Positions 1 to 9,955 of a stretch of 64,000 bases of DNA are shown piece by piece; position 1 is the first letter of the stretch; every line of letters starts with the position of its first letter. The stretch is from assembly GCF_016805985.1 (NCBI RefSeq), contig NZ_CP017661.1, positions 3,100,001-3,164,000 of the forward strand, in the 5' to 3' direction. Under the pieces are notes generated by a model, which was not told the origin of the DNA, did no database searches, and worked only from the letters and a program-made list of their open reading frames with translations. The translations under genes were made by a program, and so were the position numbers. The stretch comes from Microbacterium sp. JZ31. GTDB taxonomy: Bacteria; Actinomycetota; Actinomycetes; Actinomycetales; Microbacteriaceae.

Positions 1-350
1 GTGAGCGAGTCGGCGGTGACGACGTCACCCTCCGCCGGGTCGCCCATGCGCTGGAATCCCCAGCGTCCGAGCGCGAGCACGATCGGCTCGAGCTCGCGCC
101 CGTAGGGGGTCAGCTCGTAGACCAGCCCGCATCGCGGGATCGGCACGCGGCGCACCACCCCGCCGTCCTGCAGCTCCTTCAGGCGGGTGCTGAGGATGTT
201 CGTGGGAATCCGGGGCAGTCCCTGCTTCAAGTCGGTGTAGCGCCGCGGCCCGACGAGCAGGTCGCGGATGATGAGCAGCGCCCACCGCTCCGCGACCAGC
301 TCGACCGCCGTCGTGACGCCGCAGTACTGCCCGTAGCTGCGCGTTGCCAA
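1..350 (-). CDS. HxlR-family transcriptional regulator (3' end cut by window edge)
   Basis: About 116 codons of a winged-helix regulator run off the left edge. Visible hallmarks are the N-terminal YGQYCGVTTAVELV stretch with the conserved cysteine near residue 9, then ERWALLIIRDLLVGPRRY, a recognition-helix stretch around IPTNILSTRLKEL and the wing around VVRRVP. I chose a TTG start at 350 because no ATG or GTG lies in frame nearby, it begins 4 nt after the stop of the upstream VOC gene, and a GGGAG stretch precedes it; the two are probably co-transcribed and translationally coupled. HxlR proteins are dimeric DNA binders that often sense quinones, aldehydes or oxidants through that cysteine (family knowledge). 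Sensing and control of the neighbouring VOC gene are inference. Confidence 0.85.
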   Translation of the reverse strand, partial: MATRSYGQYCGVTTAVELVAERWALLIIRDLLVGPRRYTDLKQGLPRIPTNILSTRLKELQDGGVVRRVPIPRCGLVYELTPYGRELEPIVLALGRWGFQRMGDPAEGDVVTADSL

Positions 351-354
351 CGAC

Positions 355-795
355 TCAGGCTCCCGACGACTCCGCCATGAAGGCCTCAGGGCCCTTCTCC
401 GCCGCCACCGGGTCCATCCACAGGAACTCGATGATGTTGCCGTCGGGATCGGCGAGGCTCACCGAGTACATGAAGCCGTAGTCCTGCGGGTCCTTGTGCT
501 CGGAGCCGCCGGCGTCGAGCACGCGCTGACGGATGGCGTCGACGTCCTCGCGGGACTCGCGGCTGAGAGCCGTAATCACCTGGGCCGCGCCAGCGGGGTC
601 GACGACCGCCTTGTCGGTGAACGTGCCGAAGTACTCCTTGGTGAGCACCATGAAGAAGACGTTGTCGTCCCACTTCACGCAGGCCGCGTTGTCGTCGGTG
701 AACTCGGGCACGATCTCGGCGCCGAGCGCCGCGTAGAACTCCTTCGCCTTCGGCAGGTCGGCGGTGGGGAGGTTGACGAAGATGTTGGTGGGCAT
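355..795 (-). CDS. VOC (glyoxalase/bleomycin-resistance fold) family protein
   Basis: A 146-residue protein starting MPTNIFVNLP. The start at 795 is preceded by a good AGGAGA site; a longer in-frame extension to 903 would read through the promoter region. It has the two beta-alpha-beta-beta-beta units of a single VOC domain: an N-terminal half around KAKEFYAALG and a C-terminal half ending in DPDGNIIEFLWMD, whose glutamate is a usual metal ligand. It resembles uncharacterised lactoylglutathione-lyase-like proteins rather than a named enzyme, so the substrate is unknown. It is followed after 4 nt by an HxlR regulator, a common arrangement in which the regulator controls detoxification of electrophiles (inference). 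Confidence 0.85.
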   Translation of the reverse strand: MPTNIFVNLPTADLPKAKEFYAALGAEIVPEFTDDNAACVKWDDNVFFMVLTKEYFGTFTDKAVVDPAGAAQVITALSRESREDVDAIRQRVLDAGGSEHKDPQDYGFMYSVSLADPDGNIIEFLWMDPVAAEKGPEAFMAESSGA

Positions 796-889
796 GACGT
801 TCTCCTGCTTCTCTGCTGCGGCGCGGATGGAGCGCGCCGGATCGGGGATCTGCGTCGCCGGTTCGATCTCGCCCTCCGGCCTGCTCATG

Positions 890-916
890 CTTGCAAAAAA
901 CAAGTAGAGGTGTCAA
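890..916 (-). promoter_or_regulatory. Palindrome and TTGACA box upstream of the VOC/HxlR pair
   Basis: Read on the minus strand, a TTGACA hexamer (911-916) is followed by CTTG-N7-CAAG (890-904), in the window expected for a promoter of the VOC gene. HxlR regulators often bind short A/T-cored palindromes in their own promoters, so this is a candidate operator. No convincing -10 hexamer is seen at 17 nt. Confidence 0.4.
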
Positions 917-973
917 GACGTCGGTACGGACGATGTCCGTCGCGCGGGGGAGGTCGCTCGGACGCGGAGTCCG

Positions 974-979
974 TACCGT
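974..979 (+). promoter_or_regulatory. -10 box (TACCGT) 6 nt before the histidine kinase start
   Basis: TACCGT ends exactly 6 nt before ATG 986, the spacing expected if transcription starts at the A of the ATG. A GGGAGG also lies between them, so a conventional leader from another promoter is possible. Confidence 0.4.
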
Positions 980-985
980 GGGAGG

Positions 986-2284
986 ATGGCGCTTCTCACG
1001 CGTGAACCACGCACGACCGGAGGCCTCCCGACCGCGCCCGACGCGGCGCCGCGGGCGCGTCCGACACACCGGGAGCTGCGCGCGGACGTCGTGCTCGCCG
1101 GCGCTCTGTTCGTGGCGGCCATCCTCAGCGTCGCGCTGTCGGCCTTGTCGCAGTTGTTCAGTTTCCGCGACGATGCGGGCGCGTGGCCGCTGCTCTTCGC
1201 CGCGCTGACGACCCTGCCGCTCGCGGTGCGTCGGCGCTTCCCCGTCGCCGTCGCCGTGACGATCTCGGGTGCCTACTTCGCCGGCACGTCGCTCGAGCTC
1301 GCGGAGCTGTATGTCAGCCAGGTGACCGTGTTCGTGGCGTTCTACACGATGGGCGCGTGGATGGACGACCGGCGTCGCGCGGCCTGGGCCCGCTGGCTGA
1401 TCATCCTCGGCATGTTCATCTGGATGCTCGTATCGACATATCTCGGCGCGGTGAACCCGAGCGAGAACATGCCCGACACGGCCGGGGCCTTCTCGCCCTA
1501 CGTCGCGTACATGCTCATCCTCTGGCTCGTGAACGTCGCCTACTTCGGCGGTGCGTATTACCTCGGGGATCGGGCGTACGCCGCCGCGCGGGATCGCGAC
1601 GCCCTGCGCCGCCGCACGCGCGAGCTCGAGGAGGAACGCGAGATGTCCGCCGCGCAGGCCGTCATGCTCGATCGCGTGCGCATCGCGCGCGAGCTGCACG
1701 ACGTGGTCGCGCACCACGTCTCGGCCATGGGCGTCCAGGCCGGCGCGGCGCGCACGGTGCTCGATCGCGACCCGGATGCCGCCCGAGGAATACTCGCGGC
1801 CGTCGAACAATCGGCGCGGGGCGCGATCGACGAGCTGCACCTGCTGCTCGACACGCTGCGTGCGCCCGAGACGGGCGACGAGCAGGCCTCGACGCTGCGC
1901 CTGGAAGGACTCGCATCGCTCGCGCACGAGATGACCGCCGCGGGCACGCCGACCACCTTCACGGTGGTGGGGGATCCGGTCGACGTGCCCGAGACCGTGC
2001 ACGTGAACCTGTATCGCATCGCGCAGGAGGCGCTGACGAACGCGCGGCGCCATGCCGGTCCGGACGTCGCGGCCGACATGCGTCTGCGCTACGACGCCGA
2101 TGCGGTGGAGCTCGAGGTCGCGAACACGGGGCGCACGCGGCCTGCGGCCCGCCCCGGCCTCGGCCAGCTCGGCATGCGCGAGCGCGCGATCGCGTCGGGC
2201 GGATCGCTCGAGTTCGGCCCGCGCGATCGCGGCGGCTACCTCGTCCGCGTCCGCGTTCCGATCAAGACCGGGAGTGCCGCATGA
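986..2284 (+). CDS. NarL-type sensor histidine kinase (HisKA_3/HATPase)
   Basis: A 432-residue membrane kinase. About 190 N-terminal residues form several hydrophobic helices with no obvious extracytoplasmic sensor domain. A short coiled region (RTRELEEEREM) leads to the HisKA_3 dimerisation helix around RIARELHDVVAHH, where His238 is the expected phosphoacceptor. The C-terminal HATPase shows LYRIAQEALTNARRHAG (N box) and GQLGMRERAIASGG (G box). The stop overlaps the start of the response regulator by 4 nt, so the pair is one unit. An ABC exporter follows in the same direction; such sets commonly respond to cell-envelope stress or antimicrobial compounds (inference). The signal is not readable from sequence. 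Confidence 0.93.
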   Translation: MALLTREPRTTGGLPTAPDAAPRARPTHRELRADVVLAGALFVAAILSVALSALSQLFSFRDDAGAWPLLFAALTTLPLAVRRRFPVAVAVTISGAYFAGTSLELAELYVSQVTVFVAFYTMGAWMDDRRRAAWARWLIILGMFIWMLVSTYLGAVNPSENMPDTAGAFSPYVAYMLILWLVNVAYFGGAYYLGDRAYAAARDRDALRRRTRELEEEREMSAAQAVMLDRVRIARELHDVVAHHVSAMGVQAGAARTVLDRDPDAARGILAAVEQSARGAIDELHLLLDTLRAPETGDEQASTLRLEGLASLAHEMTAAGTPTTFTVVGDPVDVPETVHVNLYRIAQEALTNARRHAGPDVAADMRLRYDADAVELEVANTGRTRPAARPGLGQLGMRERAIASGGSLEFGPRDRGGYLVRVRVPIKTGSAA

Positions 2285-2916
2285 GCCCGCGCGTGATGCT
2301 CGTCGACGACCATGCCACGATGCGCATGGGTTTCCGCATGATCCTGCAGGCCTCGGGAATCGAGGTCGTGGGGGAGGCCGGCACGGGTGCCGAGGCCGTC
2401 GCGGTCGCGCGTGAGGTGTCTCCCGACGTGATCTTGATGGACGTCCAGATGCCCGGCATGGACGGCATCGAGGCGACCGCCCGCATCCTCGAGCACGACC
2501 GTGCGCCCAAGATCGTGATCGTGACGACCTTCGACCGCGACGACTACCTGTTCGCGGCGCTCGACGCCGGCGCGAGCGGCTTCCTGCTCAAGAACGCCGG
2601 TCCCGAGGAGCTGGTCGCCGCGGTGCGCGTCGCCGCCGCGGGTGACGCGCTGCTGGCGCCCGAGGTGACCCGCCGCGTGATCGAGCGCCACGCGCCGTCC
2701 GCCGCGGCGCCCCAGGCGCCGGATCCCGGCCTGACCGAGCGCGAGCGCGAGGTGCTGCGGCTGCTGGCCGACGCCCTGAGCAACGCCGAGATCGCCCAGC
2801 GCCTCTTCATCGGCGAGGCCACCGTGAAGACGCACGTGTCGAACGTCCTTCAGAAGCTCGGCGCGCGGGACCGCGTGGCGGCGGTCGTGTACGCGCATCG
2901 CCACGGCTTCGCCTGA
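2281..2916 (+). CDS. LuxR/NarL-family response regulator
   Basis: A 211-residue regulator. The receiver domain (about 1-120) has the acidic pair Asp9/Asp10, phosphoacceptor Asp54 in ILMDVQMPGMDG, and the conserved lysine in GFLLKN. The LuxR-type helix-turn-helix (about 145-205) contains LTEREREVLRLLA and NAEIAQRLFIGEATVKTHVSN. It starts at an ATGA overlap with the kinase gene. It most likely activates the ABC transporter genes beginning 127 nt downstream, an inference from position only. Confidence 0.94.
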   Translation: MSPRVMLVDDHATMRMGFRMILQASGIEVVGEAGTGAEAVAVAREVSPDVILMDVQMPGMDGIEATARILEHDRAPKIVIVTTFDRDDYLFAALDAGASGFLLKNAGPEELVAAVRVAAAGDALLAPEVTRRVIERHAPSAAAPQAPDPGLTEREREVLRLLADALSNAEIAQRLFIGEATVKTHVSNVLQKLGARDRVAAVVYAHRHGFA

Positions 2917-3009
2917 CGGCATCGACTCGCGCCTCGACGCCGCGGGTCCGCCGCACGGGGGAGAACCAAGATCCGCCCGGCGGGGGAGTCGCCCCCGAGC
3001 CCGGATCCC

Positions 3010-3015
3010 TAGCGT
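3010..3015 (+). promoter_or_regulatory. -10 box (TAGCGT) for the ABC exporter operon
   Basis: TAGCGT lies 27 nt before the ATG at 3043 in the response regulator-ABC gap, leaving a short leader that holds the AAGGGA ribosome site. A separate promoter would let the exporter be induced independently of the two-component genes. Confidence 0.35.
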
Positions 3016-3042
3016 GGGATCCATGGACGAAAGGGATCGCGG

Positions 3043-3927
3043 ATGCTGACCTTGAGCGGGATCACGAAGAGCTACGGCGAGAGGCGGGTGCTGGACGACG
3101 TCTCGTTCGACGTCGCACCCGGCCGGCTCACCGGCTTCGTCGGCGGAAACGGCGCCGGCAAGACCACGACCATGCGGATCGTGCTGGGCCTGTTGGCACT
3201 CGACGGGGGAGAGGTGACGCTGAACGGCGCGCGCCTCGACGCCGCCGACCGCCGCGGCTTCGGGTACATGCCCGAGGAGCGCGGCCTCTACCCGAAGATG
3301 CGCGTGCTCGAGCACATCGTGTACCTCGCGCGCCTCCACGGGATCTCGAAGGAGAACGCCACGACCCGCGCCACCGAGCTGCTCGAGCAGCTCGGGCTGG
3401 GGGAGCGGCTGAACGACAACATCGAGGCTCTGTCCCTCGGCAACCAGCAGCGCGCGCAGATCGCGGCGGCGCTCGTGCACGACCCCGAGGTGCTGATCCT
3501 CGACGAGCCGTTCTCGGGACTCGACCCGCTCGCCGTGGACGTCGTCGCCGCCGTGCTGCAGGCGCGTGCGGCGGCGGGCGTCTCCGTGCTGTTCTCGTCG
3601 CATCAGCTCGATGTCGTCGAGCGCCTGTGCGACGACCTCGTCATCATCGCGGGCGGCACGATCCGGGCGAACGGCTCGCGCGATGAGCTGCGCGCGCGCC
3701 ACGCGTCGCGCCGGTTCGAGCTGATCTCCTCGGCGGACACCGGCTGGCTGCGCGACGAGCCCGGGGTGGACGTCGTGCAGTTCGACGGCGGCTACGCCGT
3801 GTTCGACGCGGCCGACGACCAGGTCGCGCAGCGCGTGCTGCGCGGCGCCCTCGAACGCGGCGAGGTCGCGGCGTTCGCGCCGCAGCGCCCGTCGCTCGCC
3901 CAGATCTTCAAGGAGGTCATCCAGTGA
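3043..3927 (+). CDS. ABC transporter ATP-binding protein (exporter, NatA-like)
   Basis: A 294-residue nucleotide-binding subunit. Walker A is GGNGAGKT (residues 34-41), the signature region reads LSLGNQQRAQIAAALV (a variant of LSGGQ, as in NatA/DrrA-type ATPases), and Walker B with the D loop is VLILDEPFSGLDP followed by an SSHQLDVVERLCD H-loop. The C-terminal 80 residues after the ATPase core are typical of ABC-2 exporter ATPases. An AAGGGA ribosome site precedes the ATG. The stop overlaps the permease start by 4 nt. With the upstream two-component system it looks like a regulated efflux or envelope-stress transporter; the substrate is unknown. Confidence 0.93.
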   Translation: MLTLSGITKSYGERRVLDDVSFDVAPGRLTGFVGGNGAGKTTTMRIVLGLLALDGGEVTLNGARLDAADRRGFGYMPEERGLYPKMRVLEHIVYLARLHGISKENATTRATELLEQLGLGERLNDNIEALSLGNQQRAQIAAALVHDPEVLILDEPFSGLDPLAVDVVAAVLQARAAAGVSVLFSSHQLDVVERLCDDLVIIAGGTIRANGSRDELRARHASRRFELISSADTGWLRDEPGVDVVQFDGGYAVFDAADDQVAQRVLRGALERGEVAAFAPQRPSLAQIFKEVIQ

Positions 3928-5057
3928 GCACGACGACTGCTTCCGCTCCGGCGCCCACGCGCCAGCGCCCCGAGGCGACGCTCTCGACCCCGCAGGGCGT
4001 CTGGCTCGTCGCCGAGCGCGAGATCGGCGGCAAGCTCCGCAGCCGGTCCTTCCTCATCTCGACAGCCATCCTGCTCCTGCTCGCCCTCGCCGGCGTGCTG
4101 TGGATGGGCTTCCAGGCCGGCTCGGCGGGCACGACGCAGATCGCCGCCACATCGGACGTCGCCGCGCAGCTTCCCGACACGGACGGCCTGGAGGTCACAT
4201 CGGTCGCGGATCGCTCGGAGGCGGAGGCGCTCGTGTCGGACGGCACGGTCGAGGCGGCCCTGCTCGCCGATTCCGCCTCGCCCACCGGCGTGCTGATCAT
4301 CGCCGACCAGGAGGCGCCGGATGCGCTCGTGTCGCTCCTGTCGGTGGCGCCCACGATCGAGCTGCTCGATCCGGAAGCAGATGACGAAGGACCGATGCGC
4401 TACATCCTGGGCATCATCTTCGGCGTCGTCTTCATGGGCGCCGCGATCACATTCGGCTCCCCCATCACGATGAGCGTGATCGAGGAGAAGCAGACGCGCG
4501 TGATCGAGATCCTGATCTCGGCGATCCCCGCGCGCGTGCTGCTGGCAGGCAAGGTGCTCGGCAACGCCATCCTCGCGATCGGGCAGATCCTGCTGCTGAT
4601 CACGGTCGCCGTGATCGGTCTCGTGGTCACGGGCCAGACGGACGTGCTGCAGGGCCTCGGCACGCCCATCGTGTGGTTCGCGGTGTTCTTCCTGTTCGGG
4701 TTCCTGCTGCTCGCGGCGATGTTCGCTGCGGCCGGATCGCTCGTCTCGCGCCAGGAGGACTCGGGACCGACGCTCACGCCGGTGATGTGGCTGACGATGA
4801 TCCCGTACTTCCTCGTGCTGTTCCTCGGCGAGAACCCCGTGGCGATGGCGATCATGTCGTACGTGCCGTTCTCGGCGCCCGTGGCCATGCCGATCCGGCT
4901 GTTCTTCGGCGACGCGATGTGGTGGGAGCCGCTGGTGTCGCTCGCGATCATGCTCGCGACGTGCCTCGTGGTGATCGCGCTCGGCGCGAAGATCTACGAG
5001 AACTCGCTGCTGCGGATGGGCGCCCGCGTGAAGCTCTCGGAGGCACTGAAGGGCTGA
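3924..5057 (+). CDS. ABC transporter permease (ABC-2 / NatB-like)
   Basis: A 377-residue membrane subunit beginning with a GTG that overlaps the ATPase stop. One N-terminal helix (about 35-55) is followed by a roughly 85-residue extracytoplasmic segment and then five or more helices from about residue 155, the ABC2_membrane_3 topology of NatB and related sodium or drug exporters. The motif SVIEEKQTRVIEILISA just after the second helix is characteristic of this family. It forms the membrane channel for the preceding ATPase. A strong hairpin follows the stop and closes the operon. Confidence 0.92.
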   Translation: MSTTTASAPAPTRQRPEATLSTPQGVWLVAEREIGGKLRSRSFLISTAILLLLALAGVLWMGFQAGSAGTTQIAATSDVAAQLPDTDGLEVTSVADRSEAEALVSDGTVEAALLADSASPTGVLIIADQEAPDALVSLLSVAPTIELLDPEADDEGPMRYILGIIFGVVFMGAAITFGSPITMSVIEEKQTRVIEILISAIPARVLLAGKVLGNAILAIGQILLLITVAVIGLVVTGQTDVLQGLGTPIVWFAVFFLFGFLLLAAMFAAAGSLVSRQEDSGPTLTPVMWLTMIPYFLVLFLGENPVAMAIMSYVPFSAPVAMPIRLFFGDAMWWEPLVSLAIMLATCLVVIALGAKIYENSLLRMGARVKLSEALKG

Positions 5058-5070
5058 TCCTCTCAGCGAT

Positions 5071-5108
5071 CGAAGGCGCGCGTCCTCTCCGGAGGGCGCG
5101 CGCCTTCG
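5071..5108 (+). terminator. Intrinsic-type terminator after the ABC exporter
   Basis: Perfect 12-bp arms (CGAAGGCGCGCG and its complement) around a 14-nt loop, 13 nt after the permease stop. There is only a weak T run, as usual in actinobacteria. Confidence 0.75.
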
Positions 5109-5135
5109 TCGTTCCCGGCATCCCGGTCGATTCAC

Positions 5136-5161
5136 GGGAATACAACCGCGGGCTCGGGGTT
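5136..5161 (+). promoter_or_regulatory. SigR/SigH-like promoter candidate for the nitroreductase gene
   Basis: GGGAAT (5136-5141) and GTT (5159-5161) are separated by 17 nt, close to the GGAAT-N18-GTT pattern of thiol-oxidative-stress sigma factors (SigR in Streptomyces, SigH in Mycobacterium). It lies 60 nt before the nitroreductase start. The spacing is one base short of the best consensus. Confidence 0.4.
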
Positions 5162-5220
5162 GGACTCCCCCGAGGGCAACGGCGCCCATGAACCTCCACC
5201 CCAGCAACAAGGAGACCCGC

Positions 5221-5808
5221 ATGGGCGCTGCCACGTTCGACCGCACCGCGATCACCGACCACCCCGTCCTCGACGTCCTCGCCGGACGCTGGAGCCCTCG
5301 CGCCTACGACGCGACCGCTCCCATCGACGAGCAGAAGCTCTCGAGCGCGCTTGAGGCCGCCCGCTGGACGCCGTCGGCGAACAACATCCAGCCCTGGAAG
5401 TTCATCGTCGCGCGCCGCGGCACCGCGGAGCACGCCGCGATCGCCGAGACGCTGATGGGCTTCAACCAGGCGTGGGCTCCGGCCGCCGCCGTGCTGCTCG
5501 TCGCGATCGCCGTGACGCACGACGACGAGGGCCGCGAGCTCCCGACCGCGCTGTACGACCTCGGCCAGGCCGTCGCCCACCTGTCGGTGCAGGCGCACCA
5601 CGACGGCCTCGTCGTGCACCAGATGACCGGCTTCGACCCCGCCGCCGTCGCCGCACACTTCAACCTCGCGCAGAACGAGCGCCCGTTCACGGTCACGGCG
5701 CTGGGCGAGTTCGGCGACCTCGACGCGCTTCCCGAGGCGCTGCGCGAGCGCGAGACCGCCCCGCGCACGCGCCGCCCGATCGCGGACTCGCTGATCGTCA
5801 ACGCCTGA
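5221..5808 (+). CDS. Nitroreductase family protein (flavin-dependent oxidoreductase)
   Basis: A 195-residue protein. I place the start at ATG 5221 (MGAATFD) because AAGGAGA sits 7 nt upstream; an in-frame ATG at 5188 has no such site. Family features are RWSPRAYD near residue 25, ALEAARWTPSANNIQPWKFIV (FMN-binding segment) and DLGQAVAHLSVQAHHDGLVVHQMTGFD. The fold binds FMN and reduces nitro compounds, quinones or similar substrates with NAD(P)H. A SigR-like promoter candidate lies upstream, which would fit a role in oxidative or electrophile stress (inference). The physiological substrate is unknown. Confidence 0.9.
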   Translation: MGAATFDRTAITDHPVLDVLAGRWSPRAYDATAPIDEQKLSSALEAARWTPSANNIQPWKFIVARRGTAEHAAIAETLMGFNQAWAPAAAVLLVAIAVTHDDEGRELPTALYDLGQAVAHLSVQAHHDGLVVHQMTGFDPAAVAAHFNLAQNERPFTVTALGEFGDLDALPEALRERETAPRTRRPIADSLIVNA

Positions 5809-5845
5809 TCCGTCGCGGCCGCCGTCGCGGTCGAGACGAGACGAG

Positions 5846-5876
5846 AGGGCCGGTGGGATGATCTCCCGCCGGCCCT
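5846..5876 (+). terminator. Terminator after the nitroreductase gene
   Basis: A 13-bp stem with one G-T pair (AGGGCCGGTGGGA against TCCCGCCGGCCCT) and a 5-nt loop, 38 nt after the stop. Confidence 0.7.
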
Positions 5877-5952
5877 TCGTCGTCCCCGCCGAGGGCGCAG
5901 TTCCGGCTAGCGTCGATCGCAGCGGCAGCGTCCGCGGCGCGACAGGAGGACC

Positions 5953-6810
5953 ATGCCCCAGGCAGAGCAGATCACCGACTCCGTGACCTACCACGGCGAG
6001 GGCGCCGTATGGCACGACGGATGGGGAGGGCTCCGCTTCGTCGACATGCTCGCGGGCGACGTCCTCTCGCTCGACGAGGCGAGCGGTTCGGTGCGGCGGC
6101 TCCACGTCGACTCGCCCGTCGCCGCGCTGCTGCGGCCGCGCACGTCGGGCGGCTTCGTCGTGGCGACCGAGCGCGCATTCGCCGCGTACGACGCGCACGA
6201 CCGCCGCGAGTGGGTCACGCCCGACCTGTGGGACGGCCCCGTACGCTTCAACGAGGGCGGCGTAGACCCCCAGGGGCGGCTGCTGGCGGGCCAGATGGCC
6301 TACGACCAGTCGCCCGGCGTCGCGGCCATGTGGCGGCTGAACCCGGATCGCACGGCCGAACGGCTGTTCGGCGGGCTGACGGTGTCCAACGGCCTCGGCT
6401 TCAGCGCCGACGGCACGCGGGCGTACTTCACGGACACCGAGACGGGCCGGATCGACGTGTTCGACGTCGCCGAGGACGGCGAGCTGCGGGATCGGCGACC
6501 GTTTGTGTCCGTGCCCGAGGACGCCGGTCACCCCGACGGCCTGTGCGTGGACGTCGAGGACGGCGTCTGGACGGCGCTGCACGGGGGCGCGGCCGTGCGC
6601 CGCTACGACGCCGACGGCACCCTGAGCGAGGTGATCGAGGTGGGCGCCCGGCAGGTGACCTCGTGCGCGCTCGGCGGCCCCCACGGCACCACGCTCTTCA
6701 TCACGACGTCGCGCGAGGGCCTGGAGCCGCACGAGGAGCCGGTCGCCGGCGCGCTGTTCCGCGCGGAGGCCGGCGTCCCCGGCGTGCCAATCCGCACCGT
6801 GGACGCCTGA
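5953..6810 (+). CDS. SMP-30/gluconolactonase/LRE family protein
   Basis: A 285-residue six-bladed beta-propeller hydrolase. Metal-ligand positions of the family are visible: Glu16 in YHGEGAVWH, the asparagine in SNGLGFS and the aspartate in GHPDGLCVD. A strong AGGAGG precedes ATG 5953. Members are divalent-metal lactonases acting on sugar lactones such as gluconolactone, and some hydrolyse other esters. No sugar pathway genes are adjacent, so the substrate stays open. It is convergent with clpB, with only about 21 nt between the stops. Confidence 0.9.
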   Translation: MPQAEQITDSVTYHGEGAVWHDGWGGLRFVDMLAGDVLSLDEASGSVRRLHVDSPVAALLRPRTSGGFVVATERAFAAYDAHDRREWVTPDLWDGPVRFNEGGVDPQGRLLAGQMAYDQSPGVAAMWRLNPDRTAERLFGGLTVSNGLGFSADGTRAYFTDTETGRIDVFDVAEDGELRDRRPFVSVPEDAGHPDGLCVDVEDGVWTALHGGAAVRRYDADGTLSEVIEVGARQVTSCALGGPHGTTLFITTSREGLEPHEEPVAGALFRAEAGVPGVPIRTVDA

Positions 6811-6831
6811 GAGCCCGCGGCCCCGGCGGGA

Positions 6832-9036
<2,205 letters not shown>

Positions 9037-9084
9037 AGCCTCTCCTCACATCCCGGGCGAAACCTTCTGGGCGAACGCGTCTAC

Positions 9085-9111
9085 AAACTTGAGTCGCGCT
9101 GGCTCAAGTTT
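9085..9111 (-). promoter_or_regulatory. HAIR element (HspR operator) in the clpB promoter
   Basis: AAACTTGAG-N9-CTCAAGTTT is a perfect inverted repeat with 9-bp arms and contains CTTGAGT-N7-GCTCAAG, one base from the consensus CTTGAGT-N7-ACTCAAG. It sits 49 nt before the clpB start. HspR is the established repressor of clpB and dnaK genes through HAIR in actinobacteria. Confidence 0.92.
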
Positions 9112-9164
9112 AACAGGATGATCGCGCCCCGCGGAAGAGCATCCCCCACGCGGGGGACCGGCGC

Positions 9165-9170
9165 TAGCCT
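9165..9170 (+). promoter_or_regulatory. -10 box (TAGCCT) placed for a leaderless start at 9177
   Basis: TAGCCT ends 6 nt before GTG 9177 and there is no Shine-Dalgarno sequence, the signature of a leaderless mRNA. Confidence 0.5.
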
Positions 9171-9176
9171 GACCCC

Positions 9177-9569
9177 GTGACCCGTCCCGCCGAGCCGCCG
9201 TACGACCCGCCGCCGTATGCGGCGCAGGGCCTCCCGCCCGCCTCGCCGCCGGTGCGCGGCGGCGCGCCGGTGATCGTCGCGGCGGTCTGCGCGGGTGCGG
9301 TGATCCTCACCGTGTTCGCCGAGCTCTTCGTGCAGGCGGCGGTGATCGCCTCCGGCGACTTCTCCACGCTCGGCCTCGCGAGCCTGCCCGTGCGTCTGAT
9401 GGCGACCCTGCTCGGCATCGGCGCAATCGTCGCCGGCGCGATCGCGGTGTCGCGGCGCGTGCGCGTCGTGCTCGCGGGCGTCGCGATCGGCGTCGGCATC
9501 GTCCCCGTGCTGAGCGCCGTCCTCAGCATCGTCCAGTTCGCCGGCCGCGCCGCGATGGCCGTGCTGTGA
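9177..9569 (+). CDS. Hypothetical membrane protein, proline-rich N-terminus
   Basis: A 130-residue protein with a roughly 30-residue cytoplasmic head rich in Pro and Ala (PPYDPPPYAAQGLPPASPP) followed by three or four hydrophobic helices (about 32-55, 72-92, 96-128). No catalytic motif is visible. The GTG start is supported by a -10 box 6 nt upstream. The next gene, 10 nt downstream, is also a small membrane protein of similar character, so the two probably form an operon of related subunits. Function unknown. Confidence 0.75.
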   Translation: MTRPAEPPYDPPPYAAQGLPPASPPVRGGAPVIVAAVCAGAVILTVFAELFVQAAVIASGDFSTLGLASLPVRLMATLLGIGAIVAGAIAVSRRVRVVLAGVAIGVGIVPVLSAVLSIVQFAGRAAMAVL

Positions 9570-9579
9570 GGAGCGGACG

Positions 9580-9927
9580 ATGACCTTCACTCCCGCTCAG
9601 CCCGCGGAGCGCCGCCCCGATGGACCCAACGTGCTGGCGGTCGTCGCGCTGGCACTGGCTGCCCTGGTCGCCGCGGGGGGCGCCCTCAGCTCGTACCTGC
9701 CGATGCTCGTGGACCGGCTGCCGCTGCCGATCTCCTCCCTCGCGACCGTGATCGGCGTGGGCTCGCTCATCCTGATGCTCGTCGGGGCGGCGTGCGCGAT
9801 CATCGGCCTCCGCCATCCGCGCAAGCTGCTCGCGGCGATCGCCCTGGGCTACTTCGTCGTCACGCTCATCCAGACGGCGCTGTGGAGCGGCGTCCTGCCC
9901 GTGCTCGTGCGCGTGTACACCGGCTGA
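9580..9927 (+). CDS. Hypothetical small membrane protein
   Basis: A 115-residue protein with a short polar N-terminus (MTFTPAQPAERRPDG) and three predicted helices (about 20-40, 50-75, 83-110). It is preceded by GAGGAGCGG and follows the preceding membrane-protein gene after 10 nt. No recognisable domain. The arrangement suggests both are co-expressed and may interact; function unknown. Confidence 0.75.
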   Translation: MTFTPAQPAERRPDGPNVLAVVALALAALVAAGGALSSYLPMLVDRLPLPISSLATVIGVGSLILMLVGAACAIIGLRHPRKLLAAIALGYFVVTLIQTALWSGVLPVLVRVYTG

Positions 9928-9955
9928 CCCGTTCGCCGCCGGCGCTCGCGAGGGT

